A stretch of 64,000 nucleotides of DNA from Streptomyces kanamyceticus (GCF_008704495.1 NZ_CP023699.1:3472001-3536000); one strand, 5' to 3'; positions 49,787 to 58,648 are shown, numbered from the stretch's first letter. Numbers and translations are program-made. Notes: generated from the sequence alone by a model not told the origin.

Positions 49787-50404
49787 TCAGACGCCATTCT
49801 CCGACAGTCGGCCCTGCGGCCACGCGCTCATGGCGAGATCGGCGACCGCCTCCAGATCCTGCCTGGTGGCACCGTCCCTGGCCTGCTGCGACATCCCCTG
49901 GAAGACCGCCGCCGTATAGCGGGCCAGGGCGGCGGGATCGGTGTCCGCGGGCAGCTCCCCCGCCGCCACAGCCGCGGCGATGCGGGACTCGATGCCCGCC
50001 ACGTTGGCGTTCCGCCGCTCGCGGAGGGCCTTTTCCACCTCGGGCGTCGTGCAGTTGGTGGCCGCGGTGATGACGAGGCAGCCGCGGGGGTGGTCCGGGT
50101 CGGTGAACTCGGCCGCCGCCTCGTGCAGCATCCGCGACACCGCGCCGCGCGCGGTCGACTCCTCGTCGAAGGCGCGGCCGCCGAAGGCCCCGTGGGTCGC
50201 CCCGTACCGCACGACGACCTCGTCGAAGAGCGTGCGCTTGTCGCCGAACGCCGCGTAGAGGCTGGGGGCCCCGATGCCCATGACGCGTGTGAGGTCGGAA
50301 ACGGACGTCGCCTCGTACCCGTTCTCCCAGAAGGTGCGGATCGCCTGCTCAAGGGCCGTTTCCCGGTCGAAGGAGCGGGGGCGTCCACGCTGTTTCGTCG
50401 CCAT
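49787..50404 (-). CDS. TetR-family transcriptional regulator
   Basis: A 205-aa regulator. The HTH is FDRETALEQAIRTFWENGYEATSVSDLTRVMGIGAPSLYAAFGDKR, a form common in regulators of oxidoreductases. The C-terminal TetR_C-like domain has HPRGCLVITAATNCTTPEVEKALRERR. The ATG at 50404 has no Shine-Dalgarno sequence, but TATACA lies about 10 bp upstream, so the mRNA may be leaderless. It is divergent from an SDR gene, and two related palindromes between them are probable operators. Confidence 0.92.
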   Translation of the reverse strand: MATKQRGRPRSFDRETALEQAIRTFWENGYEATSVSDLTRVMGIGAPSLYAAFGDKRTLFDEVVVRYGATHGAFGGRAFDEESTARGAVSRMLHEAAAEFTDPDHPRGCLVITAATNCTTPEVEKALRERRNANVAGIESRIAAAVAAGELPADTDPAALARYTAAVFQGMSQQARDGATRQDLEAVADLAMSAWPQGRLSENGV

Positions 50405-50417
50405 GGGGTGAATTGTA

Positions 50418-50429
50418 TAGCGGGCGCTA
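50418..50429. promoter_or_regulatory. Candidate TetR operator 1
   Basis: TAGCG-GG-CGCTA, a perfect palindrome 13 bp upstream of the tetR ATG and next to its TATACA -10-like element. Confidence 0.6.
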
Positions 50430-50465
50430 GTAAATGCGATCGGGATCGGGTACGGTTTTTTTCTG

Positions 50466-50477
50466 TAGCGACCACTA
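50466..50477. promoter_or_regulatory. Candidate TetR operator 2
   Basis: TAGCGACCACTA, an imperfect version of operator 1, 48 bp away and 33 bp upstream of the SDR ATG. Confidence 0.5.
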
Positions 50478-50510
50478 GAGAAATTCCCAGAGGAAGAGGG
50501 GGCGCCTGAC

Positions 50511-51269
50511 ATGGGTGCATCTGCGGGCAGGCTTGCGGGGAAGACGGCGCTGGTCACGGGCGGTAGCCGGGGCATCGGGCGAGGCATCGCCGAGCGGCTC
50601 GGGCGGGACGGGGCGCGGGTCGGCGTGCACTTCGGCAGCAATGAGGTGGCGGCGAAGGAGACCGTGACGGCGATCGAGGCCGCGGGCGGATCGGCCTTCG
50701 CGTTCGGCGCCGAGCTGGGGGTGCCCGGTGACGCCGAAGCGTTCTGGACGGAGTTCGACCGGCACGCGGACGGCCTGGACATCCTGGTGAACAACGCGGG
50801 CATCGGCCTCTACAGCCACGTGGGCGAGGTCCAGGAGGCGGACTACGACCGCGTGTTCGCGGTCAACGCCAAGGCACTGTTCTTCGTCACCCAGAAGGGA
50901 CTCGACCGGCTGCGCGGCGGCGGACGGATCATCAACATCTCGTCGGGCGTCACGCGCATCGCCTTCCCGGTCACCGTGGCGTATTCGATGACGAAGGGCG
51001 CGGTGAACGTCCTGACGCACACGCTGGCGCAGGAGCTCGGCCCCCGCGGGATCACGGTCAACGCGGTCGCGCCGGGCATCATCGAGACGGAGATGATGGA
51101 CGGCATCCCCGAGGCACAGCAGGCGGAGATGGCGGGGTATTCGACCTTCGACCGCATAGGCCAGCCCGCCGACGTGGCGGACGTCGTCTCCTTCGTGGCC
51201 TCGGACGACGCGCGATGGGTCACCGGCCAGTACATCGACGCGACGGGCGGCTCGATGCTGGGACTGTGA
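50511..51269 (+). CDS. SDR-family oxidoreductase
   Basis: A 252-aa classical short-chain dehydrogenase. TGGSRGIGRGIAERLG binds NADP(H), NNAGIGLYSH is the structural motif, and the catalytic set is Ser in INISSG and Tyr-Lys in YSMTKGAV. The end WVTGQYIDATGGSMLGL is typical of FabG-like members. Probably induced when the divergent TetR is released; such TetR-SDR pairs often respond to electrophiles. Substrate unknown. Confidence 0.92.
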   Translation: MGASAGRLAGKTALVTGGSRGIGRGIAERLGRDGARVGVHFGSNEVAAKETVTAIEAAGGSAFAFGAELGVPGDAEAFWTEFDRHADGLDILVNNAGIGLYSHVGEVQEADYDRVFAVNAKALFFVTQKGLDRLRGGGRIINISSGVTRIAFPVTVAYSMTKGAVNVLTHTLAQELGPRGITVNAVAPGIIETEMMDGIPEAQQAEMAGYSTFDRIGQPADVADVVSFVASDDARWVTGQYIDATGGSMLGL

Positions 51270-51324
51270 CCTGCTGGTCGGCGGCCCGTGCCGGGGTCCG
51301 CGGCGGCGCGGGCCGGTGGGCGGG

Positions 51325-52653
51325 TCAGCGCGTCTCCGTCACCTTCGCGAGGGCCCGTGGCGCGTCCGGGTCCTGCCCGCGCGCGATGGTCACCTCGTAG
51401 GCGAGCAGTTGCAGGGGGATGATCTCCAGGATCGGCTGGAGCTCTTCGGGTACGTCGTCGGTGGGCAGGACGAAACCGGCCGACGCCTGCTCGACCTGTG
51501 CCTTCGGGCCGATGACCACCAGGTCGGCGCCGCGGCCGCGCAGCCGGTCAAGGACGGGCTGGAGCGCCTCGCCACCCCGGCCGTCCGGCACGACCGCGAT
51601 GACGGGCGAGATGTTGTCGACCATCGCGAGCGGGCCGTGCAGCAGATCGGCGCCGGAGTAGGCGAGCGCCGGGATGTAGCTGGTCTCCATCAGTTTCAGG
51701 GCCGCTTCCTTGGCGGTCGGATAGCCGTAACCACGGGAGGTGATCACCATGCGCTCCGCGAAGCGGTAGCGGGCGGCCAGGACCTTGACCTCGCCCTGCC
51801 TGTCGAGGAGTTGGGCCGCGAGGTCCGGCAGCAGCGCGGCGCCGGTGTCGCCGCCGGGCCCGGCGAGCCCTTCGACGAAGAGGTGGAGGGCGAGCAGAGC
51901 GGCGGTGTACGTCTTCGTCGCGGGGAGCGCCCTCTCCGGTCCCGCGAGGATGTCGATGTGGTGTTCGCAGACGGCGGCCAGGGGTGAATCCGGATTGTTG
52001 GTCACCGCGAGGGTGATCGCACCGGCCTCGCGCGCGGCCTGGGCGGAGGCCACCAGGTCGGGCGAGCCACCGGACTGACTCACGGTGACGACCAGGACGT
52101 CCCGCAGGTCGGGCTTGGCCCCGTAGGCCGTGATGGTGGACATCGAGGTGAGGCCGCAGGGCAGACCGAGACGCACTTCGAGGAGGTACTTCGCGTAGAG
52201 CGCGGCGTGGTCGGAGGTTCCACGGGCGGAGAGCAGGACGAAGCGGGGCTTCTTCTCGGCGACGAGCCGCGCGGTCTCCTGGATCTCGGGGGCGCCCGTG
52301 TCGAGGATGCGGCGCAGCACCTCGGGCTGCTCGGCCATCTCCCGGCACATGATCCGCCCCGGCAGCTCGCTCTGCGGGTCGCGCCCGCTCTGGGGGTGGT
52401 GCTCGCCCTGGGGATGGTGCCCACTCTGGGGGTGGTGCTCGCCCTGGGGGTGATGCCCACCCTGGGGATGGTGCTCGCCCTGGGGGTGGTGCCCACTCTG
52501 GGGGTGATGCCCACCCTGGGGATGGTGCCCGCCCTGCGGGTCGCGCCCGCCCTGGGCATGGTGCCCGCCCTGGGGATTGCCCTCACTCTGCGCATTGCCC
52601 CCGCCTTGCGCATTGCCCTCGCCCTGCGGGTGGCGCCCGTCCTGCGGAGTCAT
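51325..52653 (-). CDS. SIS-domain sugar isomerase-like protein with His-rich hexapeptide repeat
   Basis: A 442-aa protein. Residues from about 96 on form a double SIS module like the isomerase half of GlmS: GRIMCREMAEQPEVL, LSARGTSDHAALYAKYLLE, VVTVSQSGGSPDLVASA, TSRGYGYPTAKEAALKLMET and AYSGADLLHGPLAMVD. No glutaminase domain is present. It likely acts on an amino-sugar phosphate. Residues 6-95 are 15 hexapeptides of type GHHPQG, absent from relatives. ATG 52653 has GGGAGG at 10-nt spacing; 52662 is too close to it. It is divergent from nagB, with a DasR box between them. Confidence 0.88.
   Translation of the reverse strand: MTPQDGRHPQGEGNAQGGGNAQSEGNPQGGHHAQGGRDPQGGHHPQGGHHPQSGHHPQGEHHPQGGHHPQGEHHPQSGHHPQGEHHPQSGRDPQSELPGRIMCREMAEQPEVLRRILDTGAPEIQETARLVAEKKPRFVLLSARGTSDHAALYAKYLLEVRLGLPCGLTSMSTITAYGAKPDLRDVLVVTVSQSGGSPDLVASAQAAREAGAITLAVTNNPDSPLAAVCEHHIDILAGPERALPATKTYTAALLALHLFVEGLAGPGGDTGAALLPDLAAQLLDRQGEVKVLAARYRFAERMVITSRGYGYPTAKEAALKLMETSYIPALAYSGADLLHGPLAMVDNISPVIAVVPDGRGGEALQPVLDRLRGRGADLVVIGPKAQVEQASAGFVLPTDDVPEELQPILEIIPLQLLAYEVTIARGQDPDAPRALAKVTETR
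52369..52638 (-). repeat. 18-bp coding minisatellite, 15 units
   Basis: Fifteen 18-bp units encode G/E-HHPQ-G/S hexapeptides (flanking units GRHPQG, EGNAQG, GRDPQS). No indel breaks the register. Central units are nearly identical, pointing to recent expansion. Confidence 0.9.
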
Positions 52654-52982
52654 GGCGGTCATGCCTCCCACTCTCCCCGCTCGGAGCGCGGGGCGCCTCT
52701 GCTGCGGCCCGCCGCGTGACGGGGGGCGGGGACACCAAGGGCGCCAAGGGCAGGGGGGCGCCAAGGGCAAGGAGCGAAGGGCTGGGGGGCGCCAAGGGCA
52801 GGGCGCGAAGGCGGGAGGGATGTGGGGCGGGGTTCGCGTGGGGGTCGGGCGCTCGACGGGCGGAGGCGGTGTGGAGAGCCGAGCATGGACCGCAGGAATC
52901 GACTGTTCTGGCGGCGCAGCTCTGCTAGATTGGTCTATACCACCAGTCCTCTGAAGCCCCTCTCCAGATCGGCAGGCCCAGC
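52654..52982. promoter_or_regulatory. Divergent SIS gene / nagB regulatory region
   Basis: A 329-bp region. The left 200 bp hold GGGGCGCCAAGGGCA-type repeats (52735-52810) without a gene. The right end holds the DasR box and the nagB leader. Confidence 0.6.
52931..52942. promoter_or_regulatory. DasR box (dre) upstream of nagB
   Basis: TGGTCTATACCA, 11 of 12 identical to the dre consensus TGGTCTAGACCA, 41 bp upstream of the nagB start and at the far end of the SIS promoter region. nagB is an established DasR target; GlcN-6-P releases DasR. Confidence 0.88.
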
Positions 52983-53768
52983 GTGGAAGTTGTCATCGTC
53001 CCGGACGCCAAGGCAGGCGGCGAGCTCATCGCGGAGGCCATGGCCGCCCTGGTGCGCCGCAAGCCTGACGCCCTGCTCGGTGTCGCCACCGGATCCACCC
53101 CGCTGCCCATCTACGAGGCGCTGGCCGCCAAGGTCGCCGCCGGTGCCGTGGACGCCTCGCGTGCGCGCATCTGCCAGCTCGACGAATACGTCGGGCTGCC
53201 GGTCGGGCACCCCGAGTCCTACCGTTCCGTGGTCCTGCGTGAGGTCGTCGAGCCGCTCGGGCTCAGCGAGGCTTCCTTCATGGGCCCCGACGGCAGCGCG
53301 GAGGACGTGCAGGCCGCCTGCGAGGCATACGACAAGGCGCTCGCCGAGGCCGGTGGCGTGGATCTCCAGTTGCTCGGCATCGGGACCGACGGGCACATCG
53401 GGTTCAACGAGCCGTGCTCGTCGATCGCGTCGCGGACGCGGATCAAGACGCTGACGGAGCAGACGCGGGTGGACAACGCGCGCTTCTTCGACGGCGACAT
53501 CGAGCAGGTCCCGCACCACGTCATCACCCAGGGGATCGGCACGATCCTGGAGGCGCGGCACCTGGTGCTGCTCGCCACGGGTGAGGGCAAGGCGGACGCG
53601 GTGGCCGCGACGGTCGAGGGGCCCGTGGCCTCCGTCGTACCGGCGTCCGCGCTGCAGCTGCACCGGCACGCCACGGTCGTCGTGGACGAGGCCGCGGCCT
53701 CCAAGCTGAAGCTCGCCGACTACTTCCGGCACACCTTCGTCAACAAGCCCGACTGGCAGGGTCTGTAA
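52983..53768 (+). CDS. nagB: Glucosamine-6-phosphate deaminase
   Basis: A 261-aa NagB. It converts glucosamine-6-P to fructose-6-P and ammonia. Signatures are VATGSTPLPIYEAL, CQLDEYVGLPVGHPESYR (catalytic Asp in LDEY) and LGIGTDGHIGFNEP with the catalytic His. The C-terminus is slightly shorter than in E. coli, as in other Streptomyces. GTG start. It is preceded by a DasR box and followed by a strong terminator, so it is monocistronic. It sets the level of the DasR effector GlcN-6-P. Confidence 0.97.
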   Translation: MEVVIVPDAKAGGELIAEAMAALVRRKPDALLGVATGSTPLPIYEALAAKVAAGAVDASRARICQLDEYVGLPVGHPESYRSVVLREVVEPLGLSEASFMGPDGSAEDVQAACEAYDKALAEAGGVDLQLLGIGTDGHIGFNEPCSSIASRTRIKTLTEQTRVDNARFFDGDIEQVPHHVITQGIGTILEARHLVLLATGEGKADAVAATVEGPVASVVPASALQLHRHATVVVDEAAASKLKLADYFRHTFVNKPDWQGL

Positions 53769-53805
53769 GGGAGACGCACGCAGACACGCGCAGACACGCA
53801 GACAC

Positions 53806-53839
53806 GGAAGGGGCGCCCCCGCCAGGGGGCGCCCCTTCC
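53806..53839. terminator. Terminator between nagB and the hexosaminidase gene
   Basis: A perfect 15-bp stem (GGAAGGGGCGCCCCC and complement) with loop GCCA, between convergent genes. Confidence 0.92.
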
Positions 53840-53863
53840 CGCGTCGGTTGCCCGGCGCGGGTG

Positions 53864-55363
53864 TCAGCCGCCGATGACGACCTCCGCCGCCGCGGTCCCG
53901 CACACCCGTGCCGCACCCCGCGTGGCGATGTGCAGGGCGCCGATCGGGGCGGACTTGGGGACGCCCATCTCCACCACGACCGTGTCGGGGCGGGCCGAGA
54001 CGAGGGTCTTCAGGGCGTCGGACATCCAGGCGTGCCGGTGGGCGTCGCGGACCACCGCGACGATGCGGCGCCCGCCCGCGGCCGCGAGCGCCTTCGCGCC
54101 CGCGCCGTCCCCGGAGAAGGTGCCCGACTCCGTGCCGGGGAAGGCGGCCGTCAGCTCGGCGGTGACGCCCCAGGGGGTCTCGTCGCCGACCGCGATGTTC
54201 GGCAGCGGGGAGAACGTGGCGACGTAGGGGGCCTCGGTGACCGGGGCCGCGTAGGTCTCGCCGCGGGTGACCGTCAGCGCGCGGCGGGCCGCGACGAGAC
54301 CGATCTCGGTGTCGGGCGCGCCCCCCGAACGACTGGCCGCGCCCGACACCGAGGTCCAGCTCGCCAGCGCCCGTACGCGCTCGGCCGCGTCGGCGAGGCG
54401 TTCCTCGGGGAGTTCCCCGGTGCGTACCGCCTCGACGAAGGCGTCCCGCAGTCGCAGCACGGTCCCCTCGTCCGAGGGGCCGCCGCCGGTGCAGATCGCG
54501 TCGGCGCCCGCGGCGATGGCGAGCACGCAGCCGCGCTCGAAGCCGTACGTCCCGGCGATCGCGTGCATGTCCATGCCGTCGGTGACGATCAGGCCTTCGT
54601 AGCCGAACTCCCCGCGGAGCAGGTCGGTGAGGATGCGGCGGGAGAGCGTCCCCGGGTTGTCGGGGTCGAGGGCCGGGGCCAGGACGTGGCCGCTCATCAC
54701 GGCGCGGGTGCCCGCGGCGATCGCGGCGCGGAACGGCGCCAGGTCACGGGAGTCGAGCACGTCCCTGCCGACGTCGATGAGCGGCACCGAGTGGTGCGAG
54801 TCGACCGCGGTGTCGCCGTGCCCCGGGAAGTGCTTGGCGGAGGTGGCGACGCCGGCCGACTGCATGCCCTCGACGTAGGCGGCGGTGTGCCGCGCGACGA
54901 CGAGGGGATCGGATCCGAAGGAACGTACGCCGATGACCGGGTTGTCCGGGTTGGCGTTGACGTCCGCGGACGGCGCCCAGTTGAAGTTGATGCCGCAGGC
55001 GGCCAGGCGGCGGCCGAGGTCGGCGGCGACCTCACGGGTGAGGTCGGTGTCGTCGACGGCGCCGAGCGCGTGGTTGCCCGGGTAGGAGGAGCCGGTGCGC
55101 ACCTCGAGGCGGGTGACGTCGCCGCTCTCCTCATCGATGGCGATCAGGAGGTCGTCGCGCTCGGCCTTCAGCTGCGCGGTGAGGGCGGCGACCTGCTCGG
55201 CGGTGCGCACGTTGCGGCCGAACAGACTGACGGAGGCGAGGCCTTCGCCGATCCGGTGGCGTACCCAGTCCGGCACGGCGGTGGTGCCGTCGAAGCCGGG
55301 CTGGAGAACGGTCAGGGCGTTGCGGGTGAGCGTGTCACCGGCGTGGGTCGTGGAAGTCGTCAT
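53864..55363 (-). CDS. dasD: GH3 beta-N-acetylhexosaminidase
   Basis: A 499-aa family 3 glycoside hydrolase. The N-terminal barrel has LLIAIDEESGDVTRLEV and the NagZ-type motif KHFPGHGDTAVDSHHSVP, whose Asp-His pair is the general acid/base, then VTDGMDMHAIAGTYG with the nucleophile Asp. The C-terminal domain (about 340-499) is of GH3_C type. No signal peptide, so it acts in the cytoplasm on imported chitobiose. The start is 10 bp upstream of the dasC stop, so it is the last gene of the dasABC-D unit. The S. coelicolor counterpart is dasD. Confidence 0.9.
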   Translation of the reverse strand: MTTSTTHAGDTLTRNALTVLQPGFDGTTAVPDWVRHRIGEGLASVSLFGRNVRTAEQVAALTAQLKAERDDLLIAIDEESGDVTRLEVRTGSSYPGNHALGAVDDTDLTREVAADLGRRLAACGINFNWAPSADVNANPDNPVIGVRSFGSDPLVVARHTAAYVEGMQSAGVATSAKHFPGHGDTAVDSHHSVPLIDVGRDVLDSRDLAPFRAAIAAGTRAVMSGHVLAPALDPDNPGTLSRRILTDLLRGEFGYEGLIVTDGMDMHAIAGTYGFERGCVLAIAAGADAICTGGGPSDEGTVLRLRDAFVEAVRTGELPEERLADAAERVRALASWTSVSGAASRSGGAPDTEIGLVAARRALTVTRGETYAAPVTEAPYVATFSPLPNIAVGDETPWGVTAELTAAFPGTESGTFSGDGAGAKALAAAGGRRIVAVVRDAHRHAWMSDALKTLVSARPDTVVVEMGVPKSAPIGALHIATRGAARVCGTAAAEVVIGG

Positions 55364-55372
55364 GGTGCGGCG

Positions 55373-56203
55373 TTATCCCTTCACTGCGCCGTCGGTCAGG
55401 CCGCTCACGGCCCTGCGCTGCAGGAAGACGAAGAGGATCAGGATCGGGACGGCGAAGAGCGAGGCGGCCGCCATGGTGGCGCCCCAGTCGTCGCCGAATT
55501 GGGTCTGGAAGCTGGAGAGCCACACCGGCAGGGTCTTGGACTCGGCTTCCTTGTTGAGCACGAGGACCAGCGGGAACTCGTTCCAGGCGGTGATGAAGCC
55601 GAAGAGCGAGGTCGACATCAGGCCGGGCGCGAGCAGCGGCAGGATCACCCGGCGGAAGGCCTGCATGCGGGTGCAGCCGTCCACCATGGCGGACTCCTCC
55701 AGCTCCTTGGGCACCGCGGCGACGAAGCCGCGGAGCGTGAGGAGGGTGAAGGGCAGGATCATCACCATGTAGAAGAGGGTCAGCGGGATCAGGCTGTTCA
55801 GCATGTCCGCGTCGCGCACGATGATGTAGATCGCGATGACCATGACTTCCCACGGCGCCATCTGCGCCAGCATGAAGCCGATGATGAAGCCGCGCCGCCC
55901 CTTGAAGCGCATCCGGGCGAGGGCGAAGGCCGCGGTCACACCGATGATGAGCGAGAAGACCACCGCGAGCAGCGTGACGATGAGGGAGTTGCCCGCCATC
56001 GTCCAGAAGTGGTCGGCGTCCACCGCCGTCTTGAAGTGTTCGAAGGTGGCGTTGGTCGGGAACCAGACCGGGTCCTCGGCGATGATGTCGCCGGTCGGCT
56101 TGAAGGCCGTCGCGAACATCCAGTACACGGGGAAGACGCAGAAGATGAAGATGACGACAGCGACCAGGTTGGGCCACAGACGGCCCATCAGCGAGCGCTT
56201 CAC
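55373..56203 (-). CDS. dasC: Chitobiose ABC transporter permease
   Basis: A 276-aa permease of the MalG type with six membrane spans and the EAA loop ELEESAMVDGCTRMQAFRRVILP. The final spans end ILFVFLQRRAVSGLTDGAVKG, the usual CUT1 C-terminus. The GTG start overlaps the dasB stop (GTGA). With DasB it forms the channel for N,N'-diacetylchitobiose. The ATPase is not encoded here; the shared MsiK supplies it in Streptomyces. Confidence 0.94.
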   Translation of the reverse strand: MKRSLMGRLWPNLVAVVIFIFCVFPVYWMFATAFKPTGDIIAEDPVWFPTNATFEHFKTAVDADHFWTMAGNSLIVTLLAVVFSLIIGVTAAFALARMRFKGRRGFIIGFMLAQMAPWEVMVIAIYIIVRDADMLNSLIPLTLFYMVMILPFTLLTLRGFVAAVPKELEESAMVDGCTRMQAFRRVILPLLAPGLMSTSLFGFITAWNEFPLVLVLNKEAESKTLPVWLSSFQTQFGDDWGATMAAASLFAVPILILFVFLQRRAVSGLTDGAVKG

Positions 56204-57189
56204 AGCTCGTCCTCCTCTTGCTTGAGCACGATCCGCAGGTAGAACGAGGTGATGGCCAGCAGGATGACGATGGTGAGCAGCGCGATCGCCGCGCCCATGC
56301 CGAAGTGCTGGTTGCCCATGCCCTCGATGTAGGCGTAGACGGGCAGGATCTCGGTGAGCCGGTCGGGGCCGCCCTCGTTGATCGTGAAGACCTGGACGAA
56401 CGCCTTGAAGACCCAGATGATCTCCAGGAACGTCGTGGCGTAGAGGAAGGGCCGCAGGTACGGCATCGTGACCTGGGTGAACTGCTTCCAGGCCCCCGCG
56501 CCGTCGAGGGACGCGGCCTCGTACAGCTCCTTGGGAATGGTCGTCGTGGCGGCGTACAGGTTGATCGCCACGAAGGGGATGGACATCCAGACGATCAGCA
56601 GCAGGACGACGAAGAAGGTCGAGGCCTGCGTGGCCAGCCAGTCGTGGTCGGCCATCGACTCGAAGCCGATCTTGGCGAGCACCCAGTTGACGACGCCGAA
56701 GCGCTGCGCGAACAGCCACTGGTAGACGGTGCTCGCCGCGACGACGGGCATCGCCCAGGCGAGCACGAGGCCGACCAGGAGGAAGGTGCGCATCTTCCGG
56801 CCGAGGCGCGCGAGCAGGAGTCCCACGAGCGTGCCGAGGACCATGATCAGCACGACGTTGACGGCGGTGAAGGCGACCGAGCGCCCGGTGACCCGCCAGA
56901 AGTCCTCGCCGGTGAGGACCTCCTTGTAGTTGTCGAATCCGTTCCACTCGGTCAAGTGCAGGATGAACTGCCGCATGTTGAGGTTCTGGAACGACAGGAT
57001 CCCGTTGTTGACCAGCGGCCAGCCCAGCAACAGCAGGGTGACGATGATCGCGGGGGCAAGAAGCAGATAGGGCGTGACGCCGGTGAGACGTCCGGCGGAT
57101 CTGCGCGGGCCCCCTGGTCGTGGCCCGCCGTCCGATGTCTGCACCTCCGTCGGGCCGGAGGGCGGCCGTTCGGTCTTCTGCACGGTCAT
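56200..57189 (-). CDS. dasB: Chitobiose ABC transporter permease
   Basis: A 329-aa permease of the MalF type. After a cytoplasmic, Pro-rich N-terminus of about 35 aa come six spans with PYLLLAPAIIVTLLLLGWP first and the EAA loop ELYEAASLDGAGAWKQFTQVTMPYL. ATG 57189 is chosen with AAAGAGA about 9 nt upstream; 57198 is possible. A hairpin lies between dasA and dasB, suggesting lower expression of the permeases than of the receptor. Confidence 0.93.
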   Translation of the reverse strand: MTVQKTERPPSGPTEVQTSDGGPRPGGPRRSAGRLTGVTPYLLLAPAIIVTLLLLGWPLVNNGILSFQNLNMRQFILHLTEWNGFDNYKEVLTGEDFWRVTGRSVAFTAVNVVLIMVLGTLVGLLLARLGRKMRTFLLVGLVLAWAMPVVAASTVYQWLFAQRFGVVNWVLAKIGFESMADHDWLATQASTFFVVLLLIVWMSIPFVAINLYAATTTIPKELYEAASLDGAGAWKQFTQVTMPYLRPFLYATTFLEIIWVFKAFVQVFTINEGGPDRLTEILPVYAYIEGMGNQHFGMGAAIALLTIVILLAITSFYLRIVLKQEEDEL

Positions 57190-57321
57190 GCTCGCCATCT
57201 CTTTCGTGGGCAACGCGAAGCGCTGGGGCCGTCCGGGGAACGCCGGGGTCGGCCCGGATATCGCCGGGGGGCAGCGCGGAGAACGCAGGGAACGCGGGGT
57301 GCGCGCAGTGCGCATGGTTAC

Positions 57322-57360
57322 GCCGGGGGCAGCGGGGTCGTGTCACCCGCCGCCCCCGGC
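57322..57360 (-). terminator. Intercistronic hairpin between dasA and dasB
   Basis: Stem GCCGGGGGC.GCGGG with one mismatch and a 9-nt loop, 13 bp after the dasA stop on the minus strand. It may act as a partial terminator or 3'-end stabiliser for dasA mRNA. Confidence 0.75.
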
Positions 57361-57373
57361 AGGGCACGCGTCC

Positions 57374-58648
57374 TTACTGCTTCTGCGCCAGGCGCTTGTT
57401 GAGCTCGCCCTCGACCTGCTTGGCGGCGGCGGCAGGCGACTTACCGTTGAGCACCGCGGTCATGTAGTTCTTGATCGGGTTCGGCGGGTTCTCGACCGCG
57501 CCCCACTCCGGGATCAGCGGGGTGGTGCCGCCGCCGGAGGTGGCGGGGGCCGCGGCCTCGGCGGCCGGGTTGCCCTTGAGGTTGGACTCCAGCGCCTTCT
57601 TGTTCGGGATCGTGCCGCCTTCCTTGGCGAACTGACCCTCGAACTTGTCGGACAGCGCGATCTTCAGGAACTCCTTGGCGAGGTCCTGCTTCTTGCTGGT
57701 CGCGGCGATGGCGAGGTTGGAGCCGCCGAGGAAGACACCCTCGGGCTTGTCGGCCGTGGCGCCGGGGATCGTGAAGAAGCCGATGTCCTTCTCGATCTTC
57801 GGGTTGGCCTTGATGGCGGTGGGGGCTTCCCAGCTCATGCCGATGAAGGCGCCGGTCTTGCCCTTGGCGAAGACCTCGGCCTGCTGCGGGGTGGCCTCGT
57901 CCTTGTTCTTCGGCGCCTTGGAGAGGTCCGCGAACTCCTTGTACGTGTTCATGGCCTTGACGACCTTCGGGTCGTCCAGGTTGGAGACGTACTTGTCGCC
58001 GTCCTTCTTGACGAGCTCGGCGCCCTCGCCGATGGTCAGGCCGACGAAGTGGTACCAGTTCTGGCCGGGCAGGTAGATCGGCTCGGCGTCGGTCTTCTCG
58101 CCGATCTGCTTGAGGTCCTTGAGGAACTCGGCGCGGGTCTTGGGAAGCTCCTTGATGCCGGCGTCGGCCCAGATCTTCTTGTTGTAGACCACGACGCGGT
58201 TGAGGACGAACCACGGGGCGGCGTACTGCTTGCCGTCGATGACCGAGGCCTTGTTCATCGACTCGGTCCAGTCGGCGCCGATCGACTTCTTGAGGTCGTC
58301 GAGCTCGGCGAGGCCACCGGTCTTGGCGTACGCGGCGGTCTGGGTGTTGCCGATCTCGAAGACGTCCGGCGGGTTCTCCTCGGAGAGGGCGGTGGTCAGC
58401 TTCTGCTGGATGCCGTTCCACTGCTGGACTTCGAACTTCAGCTTGGCGCCGGTCTTCTTCTCGAAGGCCGCCGTGACGTCCTTCTGCCACTTGTCCGGCG
58501 TCGAGCCGTCCATCGCCCAGAGCGTCAGCGTCTCGCCCTTGTAGCCGTCGGCGCCCCCGGCCTTACTGTCGTCGTCGCTACCGCCACAGGCCGCGACCGA
58601 GACCAACATGCCCGCGACACCGATGGCCGCTATGAGCTTGCGCTTCAC
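57374..58648 (-). CDS. dasA: Chitobiose-binding lipoprotein of the Das ABC transporter
   Basis: A 424-aa solute receptor. The signal peptide ends in the lipobox VSVAA|C (Cys about 21). The SBP_bac_1 fold is shown by LTLWAMDGSTPDKWQKDVTAAFEKKTG, PPDVFEIGNTQTAAYAKTGG and FIGMSWEAPTAIKANP. It captures N,N'-diacetylchitobiose outside the membrane. GTG start with GAGGAGGGTGAC. Two DasR boxes lie 90-130 bp upstream. It is the first gene of dasABC and divergent from dasR. Confidence 0.95.
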   Translation of the reverse strand: MKRKLIAAIGVAGMLVSVAACGGSDDDSKAGGADGYKGETLTLWAMDGSTPDKWQKDVTAAFEKKTGAKLKFEVQQWNGIQQKLTTALSEENPPDVFEIGNTQTAAYAKTGGLAELDDLKKSIGADWTESMNKASVIDGKQYAAPWFVLNRVVVYNKKIWADAGIKELPKTRAEFLKDLKQIGEKTDAEPIYLPGQNWYHFVGLTIGEGAELVKKDGDKYVSNLDDPKVVKAMNTYKEFADLSKAPKNKDEATPQQAEVFAKGKTGAFIGMSWEAPTAIKANPKIEKDIGFFTIPGATADKPEGVFLGGSNLAIAATSKKQDLAKEFLKIALSDKFEGQFAKEGGTIPNKKALESNLKGNPAAEAAAPATSGGGTTPLIPEWGAVENPPNPIKNYMTAVLNGKSPAAAAKQVEGELNKRLAQKQ

